From positions 1-64,000 of the forward strand of contig OENT01000273.1 in the NCBI GenBank assembly GCA_900239685.1: a stretch of DNA of 64,000 nt, given 5' to 3'. The translations under genes and the position numbers were made by a program. The stretch is from Rotaria macrura. Its lineage: Eukaryota > Rotifera > Eurotatoria > Philodinida > Philodinidae. A model generated the notes under the pieces. That model was not told where the DNA came from. It ran no database searches and worked only from the letters and a program-made list of their open reading frames with translations. Each line of letters starts with the position of its first letter. Within the stretch, counting starts at the first letter, position 1. Positions 57,297-64,000 of the stretch are shown one piece after another.

Positions 57297-58787
57297 ATGC
57301 TTCAAACAGGTGAGTTTCTCTTTTTCTTCACTCTACATATTCATGTTGTTTTTCACTATCATCTCTACATGCGTGTCTATGTTCAGTTTATCCACAAACG
57401 AACTCATCAATACATTTAGAACTTCAAGATACTGAACTATGGTCATGTTTCGAATCATTGAGTACAGAAATGATGTAAGAGAAAGAAAAAGCGAAACAAT
57501 TTTTTTTCATTTTTTCTTCAATTCAAGTTTAACCAAAGGTGGACGACGCATGTTTCCCGTTCTTCGTTTTGCTGTTCACGGTTTAGATCCTGAAACATTA
57601 TACGATTTTAAATTGGATTTTCTTCCATGTGATAATTATCGTTGGAGATATGTTAGCGGACATTGGCAAACGAATGGTAAACAAGATGCTACCAATATAA
57701 ATCACGATCGTCGTTATGGCGTAACGCTCAAAGGCGAACCCTATTCTCATCCGAAGTCACCCAATTATGGTCGATTTTGGATGTCTGATATGGTTGAATT
57801 TAAAAATGTGAAACTAACCAATCGTCCAAATCCAATAAAAGATGATCATGTATAATAAAATAAGACCTTGGAGATTTTCATTTTATTTTATGTTTCTTTC
57901 TTCTCTTTACGTTCATTCTACATAGATTATTCTGAATTCTTTACATAAATATAAACCAAGAATACATGTATTTCAATCATTATTGAATGGACAACCAAAT
58001 GTTCTATTAAAAACTTTTACATTTCCGTTGACATCATTTATTGCTGTTACTGCCTATCAAAATGAAGAAGTAGAGAATAAAAAAAACATTCTATGAATAA
58101 CAAATAGATTTGTTAAATTTCCATATTTAGATAACGGCATTGAAAATTCGGCATAATCCATTTGCCAAAGCTTTTCAAGAACCAAGAGATCGGTAAGACG
58201 AAGACAATCATGTTTCAATTGAATTTATTGATCTCATTCGTTTGTTTTTACAGAACCGATCATGAAGGACAGACAAATGAAACAGATTATCGTACTCAAC
58301 ATTTTTCATCTATTCCGTATTGTAAGTTTTAATAGTTGATTATTTTTTCCGATCACACTTTTATTACACACACACATACAATGTATACCTTTGATCTTCC
58401 ATCTTCTTGAAAGCGTTTATTTTATTTTTTATTCATAGACATGTTGCCATTTCCTAGTGATGATTCGACTGCATCGCCATCACAAGTTCATCGACATCGT
58501 TCATCAACTCATACATATCGTTCGCGTCCTTACTGCCATCATCACAATAATTCTTTAATGTCATCAAATTGTATGTTATTCGAATTCAGTTTTTTGTTTT
58601 ATTTATGATATATAAAATGTGTTATTTAGCACCTACATTACTACGAGTAGATCAAGCAGCACCGAATATGTTTGATTATGCAAATTCGACGACTACATTT
58701 CAACATCATCATACATCAACCATGCCTAATTGGTCACCATTTCAATTGCAAAGTACCGTTGATAACAATCATCAACATCAAATGTGA
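57297..58787 (+). CDS. T-box transcription factor, diverged Brachyury-class paralogue
   Basis: Eight exons: 57297-57309, 57387-57474, 57528-57849, 57926-58069, 58131-58192, 58254-58321, 58439-58570 and 58630-58787; all GT/AG, introns 53-117 bp, 328 codons. T-box proteins are nuclear, sequence-specific regulators. The T-box (residues about 16-206) shows LQDTELWSCFESLSTEM, GRRMFPVLRF, RWRYVSGHW, SPNYGRFWM, VKLTN, LNSLHKYKPRIHVF, FIAVTAYQNEE and ITALKIRHNPFAKAF. The last motif (PFAKAF, not PFAKGF) marks the Brachyury class. Compared with its neighbour it has an insert of about 12 residues after the YVSG motif and a much shorter, His/Ser-rich C-terminus (about 120 residues). Intron positions at STEM-I, before ILNSL and after YQNEE match the neighbour, so the two arose by duplication. 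The very short first exon (13 coding bases) is inferred from frame and a strong GTGAGT donor. Confidence 0.85.
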
Positions 58788-60543
58788 TTCGTTTGTTCTT
58801 TTTTTTTCTTATTTAAAGAGACATCTTTTCTTTTTTTTCTATTCGATTTTATGAATATAAAAATATACATGAATTCTTCTACCAATAGATATTTTCTCTT
58901 AAATTGTCAATCATTGATTATTCCATCTGATGAATGAGCCAAAGATCTCTAACAAAATTTGATAGCTGAACTATATAATAAATAGATACCTAATGTTCGT
59001 AATCGTGTGTGGATGCTATGGAAACGTCACAGTCAACTTCAATGGATTCACTCAAAATATTCATTTATCAAATTGATGAATATCAAATAAATCGATGTTC
59101 ACTCCAGTAATGATCGAATTTACTTAAACTTTCAGTCGACAATCATTCTTGTAAAAACTAAAATTCTATTGCTGAACGTATCAAGACAATATGAAGACTA
59201 TCTTCGTAGTAGATTAATCGAATCCATTCCATACTGATTAGCTACATGTTCTCTCCTTTGCATTGAACCTTACTAGTATCGAATAAATTATAACAAAATG
59301 CAATCATTTCTTAGGAAGTATAATCTTACTCTGGCATTTCTACAATTGCATATTCGTTGATAGTGCTTTGTATTTTCTTTTTTTGTTGTATAGTTGATTT
59401 TGTAACCTTGAAAAACGTGTGTGAAATATTTCAGTTACTTGTTGAGCTTATAAGAATGTATGCGAGTTTATTGACAAAGTGCCATGATTTGAGAAAGTTC
59501 ATCATGATGGCTGATCCTCTTTTATACAATAGAAGCTTACGTCTATTTATTTAACATTATTAAGTGAAAAGAAAAGAAAAATCAATAAACATTCCGTCAT
59601 CTATATATCTCTTGATAAATCAACCGTTTTTAATCACTTGGCTTTCCGGATTTAAAGTCCGGATGTTGTCTAAGTTTTGTTCTTAAACGTACAGAAGACT
59701 AAAAGAAATTTTTTCGCTATGATTTTTTTTTGTTGTGTGTTTTTTTTCATCTTCTGATAAGTGACTTCATGCCACTTAGTCTTTGAAGTAAGCGGGAGAG
59801 AACGAGAAAAGTTTCATCTTTCGCCTTTTCAACTCAAGTGTAGAATGTGTGTCATCTTTCAATGCTGGTATATATATATGTACATACGAAAGAAAAAAAA
59901 ACAAATATTAGAACTTATAAGAAAGGTTAACGATAGGTACTGGTAGCAAATAATCGATTTACAACTTCCATTATATGTTGATTTAACCATTCCCCTGTTA
60001 TAAAACATAAGGGAAAAAAACGATGTAGAAGATGATGCTTGAATTCGATCTGTATATGTAGGGCGTTATAACACCTTTGTTTCTCAGTAAGAGAGACAGA
60101 GAGAGAAAGAGAGCATCAAAGTGAGAGTATATATCATATTCTAATTGAAATGTTTTTAGTGATGATAGTCTCACGATACAGTAGATCAATTGACATATGT
60201 ATGAGAGACGACAAATCTCAGCTTGATCTTTCTTATTTTACTACCTTTCAATTCTCTAGTCATAAAATATTGACGTCGAACATTGATTAATTAGTATGTG
60301 TGACGAATAACAATATCGACTACTGTGCAAGTAAAACATGTGTGTAATTGCATTCACATGGAATTAATGTCTCGTGTTGTTTGTTAGGAGAATAATGATA
60401 ATTGATAAGTGTTGAAGAAGATGCTATTACATGCATTGCGAAAACAATTAAGCAGTGATACAAATAAATGTATTCTCATTCATGATAATGGGACGAAGTC
60501 TACACAAAACTTTCATACGTAGTACAGCACGAAAACTATCAAC

Positions 60544-60570
60544 GGGGGGGGGGGGGGGGGGNGGGGGCGG
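60544..60570. repeat. Poly-G run with unresolved base
   Basis: Almost uninterrupted G from 60544 to 60570, with N at 60562 and one C at 60568. The length is uncertain in the assembly. Confidence 0.8.
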
Positions 60571-60641
60571 GATTGAGAGGATTTTGAAAGCGTTACTACA
60601 GCGAAAAACTGTTTACCAATGATTGTCATCGGAAATCAATA

Positions 60642-60942
60642 CCCAGGGCGAACGATCAAATACTAAGATCTGACAATATTCTACATCTGATCTTGCAAGA
60701 TCAGACGAAAAATCGTACGCAAATCGTGATCTAAGAAGTTCGACATCAAGTCTTACTCTAAAATTCTTGACAGATCTTGTTCTTCTGCCAGATCTGATTA
60801 AAAGATTATAGAAAAGCTTATGCGACAGTTAGATCTTACAAAAATCTTACAGTACGAATTGATGTAAGATATCTGAGACAACGATTTTTTGTACGATTTC
60901 ATCTGATCTTACAAGACATAATGTCTGATTTTTTGACCTGGC
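60642..60942. mobile_element. TA-flanked MITE, 301 bp (CCCAGG ends)
   Basis: The left end CCCAGGGCGAACGATC and the complement of the right end, GCCAGGTCAAAAAATC, form an imperfect TIR. The interior repeats AGATCTGA/TCAGATCT and ATCTTAC words. TA flanks both sides (60640-60641 and 60943-60944), as expected for Tc1/mariner-type insertion. The terminus resembles that of the 46384-46631 element. Confidence 0.7.
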
Positions 60943-61450
60943 TACAAATCAACATTAAGTTTGATGGATTTCAAATCTTGAAATCAAACTAAGAAATTCT
61001 ACTTCTTCGAAGTCACTTCCTTGATTGAAGATTGAGAGCTGTTTCAGATGCAGATCAAATTGTAGTATCAATTCTCACTCATTCATGCCATACAGTTGAA
61101 TTTATTTGAAACGATGCAAGTGAATTTCGTGGTCAATAATTTAAAAGTAAAATGATCTAATAGTTTTTTTCCAAACCAAACGAAATAGTCTCTTCAGTTT
61201 AGAAAACATCATTGTCCTATGTTTGATTAATCGAGCCAGTCATATTTATCGACATGAATTTCTATTGGCTATGATTCGTTCGTTTTTTTCTTCGACAACA
61301 AGAGAGAGAGAGAAATCATCGCTTCTCATTGGTCGATTTTAGAACGAAAAGAATAAATTACGAGAAAAAAAATGTCGCATATATTTGTCGGAAGTCAGAA
61401 TTCGAATCTCTCACTTCTGTGTGACTTGAAGATAGAAATATATTCATTCA

Positions 61451-63370
61451 ATGCAGCAGCCACAGCAACATCCAACTCATCAACATGGAAAGGTAGAATG
61501 AGTTATTTTTCTTTTCTTTCTTTGTTAAATTTCGCACATACTCGATTATAGTACCAACATCCACAAATTCAATATCTTATGAAACCAGAATATAATGGAG
61601 AAAATATTAGCATATGTTTACAAAATCGAGATTTATGGAAACGATTTCATGATTTAACAAATGAAATGATGTAAGTTAATTCTATTTCTTCTACCAAAAT
61701 TTTTCTTTATTTTTATGTTTGCTTAGAGTAACAAAAGCAGGTCGTCGAATGTTTCCAATCGTAGCAATAAGTATACGTGGTTTAGAACCAGAAAAAATGT
61801 ACTCTGTTGAATTATCATTCGATCAAATCGATTCTCATCGTTGGCGTTACGTCAGTGGTCAATGGCAGCCAGGTACAAAACCTGATCCGCCAATTCATCG
61901 AGCACCATATCAACATCCTGATTCACCGAACTATGGTGAAACATGGATGAGAGATACTGTATCGTTTTCGAAAGTTAAACTAACGAATAAAACGAATCAT
62001 ACAGGTCCATGTCAAGTAAGAATTTGAAGACATTGAAGATATCAACAAAATTCCATTGTATCTTCTAGGTTGTACTCAATTCTCTACATAAATATAAGCC
62101 AAAACTTGCAATAATTGATGTGATGTTAAAGAAGAAAATCTATGAAACATGTTTTGATGAAACTGCATTCATTGCCGTGACAGCTTATCAAAATGAAGAA
62201 GTACGTATATCTACACTTGTAATACATATTTTTATGATGCATGAACTCTTGAGCATGAAAATAGATGAGCTAAAAACACGAGAAGAAACCCTCTAATGAC
62301 TTGAAGAGTGAATGCATTCTTGATTCCGAATGTCGTCGTTCAGATTTTCATATTCTTTCATTTGATGTCAATGAAGAATTTTTATGTTTCAGGTAACAGC
62401 CTTAAAAATCAAATACAATCCATTTGCTAAGGCATTTCTTGATACTGGAAATAACAGACGGTAAGAGAAGAGAAATGTTAAACGAGGTGTTGATTTAATG
62501 TGAAAACATATCGCTATTTTTTCTCTTGCTCTAGAGACGATCGAGACATGATGATGTTAGAAGAACAATCAGCAAATGGAAACAATTATGTATCACCATT
62601 TCCACATCATTCAATGTTTTTTACTCATCAATCCTCACCTATGAATACGAGTGGAGGACCTGAAAGATTTAAATTTCAATCATATCGTTCATCACCATAC
62701 AATTATTCTCAAACACCACGAAAATGTTCACCGAATGAAGGTAAAATTATAATCATTTCCGTTGTTGTTTTTTTTCCTGTCTTTTATTTACTCTAAGAAC
62801 TATTAAACATTACACAAATGTCATCAAAAGAAACTAACACTATGCCACTAATGTGCTATTCCGGAATGATGACACTTTCATTTGATTTGAAGAAGAGGAA
62901 CAAAGAAAAAGTCAATTTCACTGTTTCATTCCTTAGGTTTTCAAACAAAACTTGATCCATATCCAACATCATCAACATCACCATTCGATCCATCATTATT
63001 CTATACACCGACAACACCGGCCAATATTCCATGTTCATCATCATCACCAATATCACCGAATACAGCTGCAGCGGCTGCTTATTATTCAAATACATATTAT
63101 CCAACACCAGCTTCATACTATTTTCCATATGGAACAACATCATCACCCGCATCTCATCATCCATTTATGGCACCATTGACATGTCCAATCAACAATGGTA
63201 CCTCATCATCATCACCAATAAGTCCATCGTTTCTACATTTACAGCAACCAGTAACTATTGTACCAAATATAAGTAATCATTCAGCATCATCATCACCGAA
63301 AGAACACGATAATTTATTTAACACATCGTCAACAACAACAGCAGCAAACGATGTTAGACAATATCAATAG
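61451..63370 (+). CDS. Brachyury-like T-box transcription factor
   Basis: Seven exons: 61451-61492, 61552-61670, 61727-62015, 62069-62200, 62393-62460, 62535-62740 and 62937-63370; all GT/AG, 429 codons (vertebrate Brachyury about 435). Brachyury controls mesoderm, hindgut or blastopore programmes in animals by binding T-sites in the nucleus. T-box (residues about 33-215): NRDLWKRFHDLTNEMIVTKA, GRRMFPIVAISIRGLEPEKM, HRWRYVSGQW, HPDSPNYGETWM, SFSKVKLTNK, LNSLHKYKPKL, FIAVTAYQNEEVTALKIKYN and PFAKAFLD. The EVTALKIKYNPFAKAFLD segment is close to the Brachyury consensus. The C-terminus (about 215 residues) is rich in Ser/Pro/Tyr/His, has YRSSPYN, similar to the RSSPY motif of Brachyury, and a short poly-Ala (AAAAA at exon 7). 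Glutamine- and histidine-rich N-terminus. Introns 4 and 6 are about 195 bp, the others 53-74 bp. Confidence 0.9.
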
Positions 63371-63727
63371 AATAAAAAGACAAATAAACAATTTTTTTTC
63401 TTCTGTTCACTAGATTTTTTTTCTCATTGTATGTGTGTGTTTATTTAACGAAAAAAAACGAATAAATCTACATGTGAAAAGTATTTACTACTGTTGATAT
63501 GTAATTTCTATTGACGAAAAGCTTGAGATTTGTCTTCATTGTAAGATGTGAAAAACAAAAGATTAGAGATTAGTGACAATGACAATTGAGTGAAGATTAA
63601 CAATCAATGAACTAAACGAGAAAGGTCAAAGACAGGTGCTTTTCGATTATTTTCTTATTCTTTTTATTGTGTTTATATTTGTTTTGAGATGCATCATCAT
63701 CATCATCATCATCGTCACTATGATCAA

Positions 63728-63771
<44 letters not shown>

Positions 63772-64000
63772 ATATTTGTGCGATTTACCGCTTCTGAATC
63801 AAACAATTTTAACGGGACTATGTGAACCGCACTTGTTCGTTCTCATTGTACGTGCTTGGAGAAAAAAGAAAGAAACGCAAAGCATGATATGAGATGATGT
63901 GACAAATAAAAAAAAGCGAAGAAGCATGTGTTACTGGCATTTATTGCCATGAAATACACAAACAAAATGACAAAACGATCACTTGTATAGAGAAGAAAAG
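63371..64000. repeat. 3' flank with microsatellites
   Basis: It contains the 3' UTR of the Brachyury-like gene, a (CAT)n run near 63691-63714 and a (TA)n run of about 17 units at 63731-63764 passing into (TG)n. Histidine- or Ile/Tyr-rich frames here come from these repeats. Confidence 0.8.

Larger units (their letters stand above)
58788..61450. other. Spacer between the two T-box genes
   Basis: 2.7 kb with no coding exon recognised. It contains a poly-G run with an unresolved base (60544-60570) and a TA-flanked MITE (60642-60942). A short GAGA run lies just upstream of the second gene. The spacer is the natural place for the second gene's promoter and enhancers. Confidence 0.4.

Noticed and set aside
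62952..63276. Histidine-rich and threonine-rich plus-strand frames
   Set aside because: Alternative frames of Brachyury exon 7, which is rich in TCA/CCA codons.
63689..63764. CAT and TA runs as a CRISPR-like or structured array
   Set aside because: Simple microsatellites with no spacer-repeat structure.

Overview
The window is nuclear DNA of an animal. It is AT-rich and carries short introns (mostly 50-77 bp) in a ribosomal protein gene, a ubiquitin E2 gene and two T-box genes. The local protein families (an F-box protein of a large lineage-specific type, ADP-ribosyltransferase domains fused to TPR or leucine-rich repeats, a Jockey-like retrotransposon, dense hAT/MULE-like miniature elements) point to a bdelloid rotifer. 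That is inference from family recognition; the genus cannot be fixed from the sequence.

Positions 1-35,000 are repeat-dominated. Real coding material is sparse: an F-box first exon (1879-2253, -), two unrecognised terminal exons (3795-4376 and 16435-16940, -), and a three-exon UBE2L3-like ubiquitin-conjugating enzyme (17995-18651, -). Between them lie many terminal-inverted-repeat (TIR) elements. Several have 8-bp target-site duplications that can be read directly (2939, 6860, 13809, 18871, 22710, with 23053 at 7 of 8 bases). Two of these carry FLYWCH zinc-finger remnants. Two copies of one 0.95-kb element face each other 14 kb apart (11548-12488 and 26147-27248). A 5.4-kb Jockey-type non-LTR retrotransposon (27402-32808) has a perfect 14-bp target duplication but broken ORFs. 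A 1.7-kb long-inverted-repeat element (33257-34966) holds a pogo/Tigger-like helix-turn-helix remnant. One tRNA-like gene (22376-22448, -) has both pol III boxes but an aberrant anticodon loop.

Positions 35,000-64,000 are gene-bearing: a four-helix membrane protein (37122-37634, -), a small single-helix protein (40119-40388, -), RPL4/uL4 in eight exons (41369-43679, +), another patch of nested TIR elements (44575-46898), a claudin-like tetraspan gene with an in-frame stop just before its last helix (48431-49081, +), a tail-to-tail pair of ADP-ribosyltransferase genes (ART-TPR at 50716-53308, +; ART-LRR at 54132-55631, -), and two T-box genes in tandem (57297-58787 and 61451-63370, +). The second looks like Brachyury over its full length; the first is a diverged, shorter relative sharing its intron positions.

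The genes do not form one pathway. The strongest local units are the convergent ART pair, which couples a probable NAD-dependent modifying domain to two different protein-interaction repeats, and the tandem Brachyury-class pair. Splice sites were assigned by hand from GT/AG, reading frame and protein-family continuity; no expression or database data were available.
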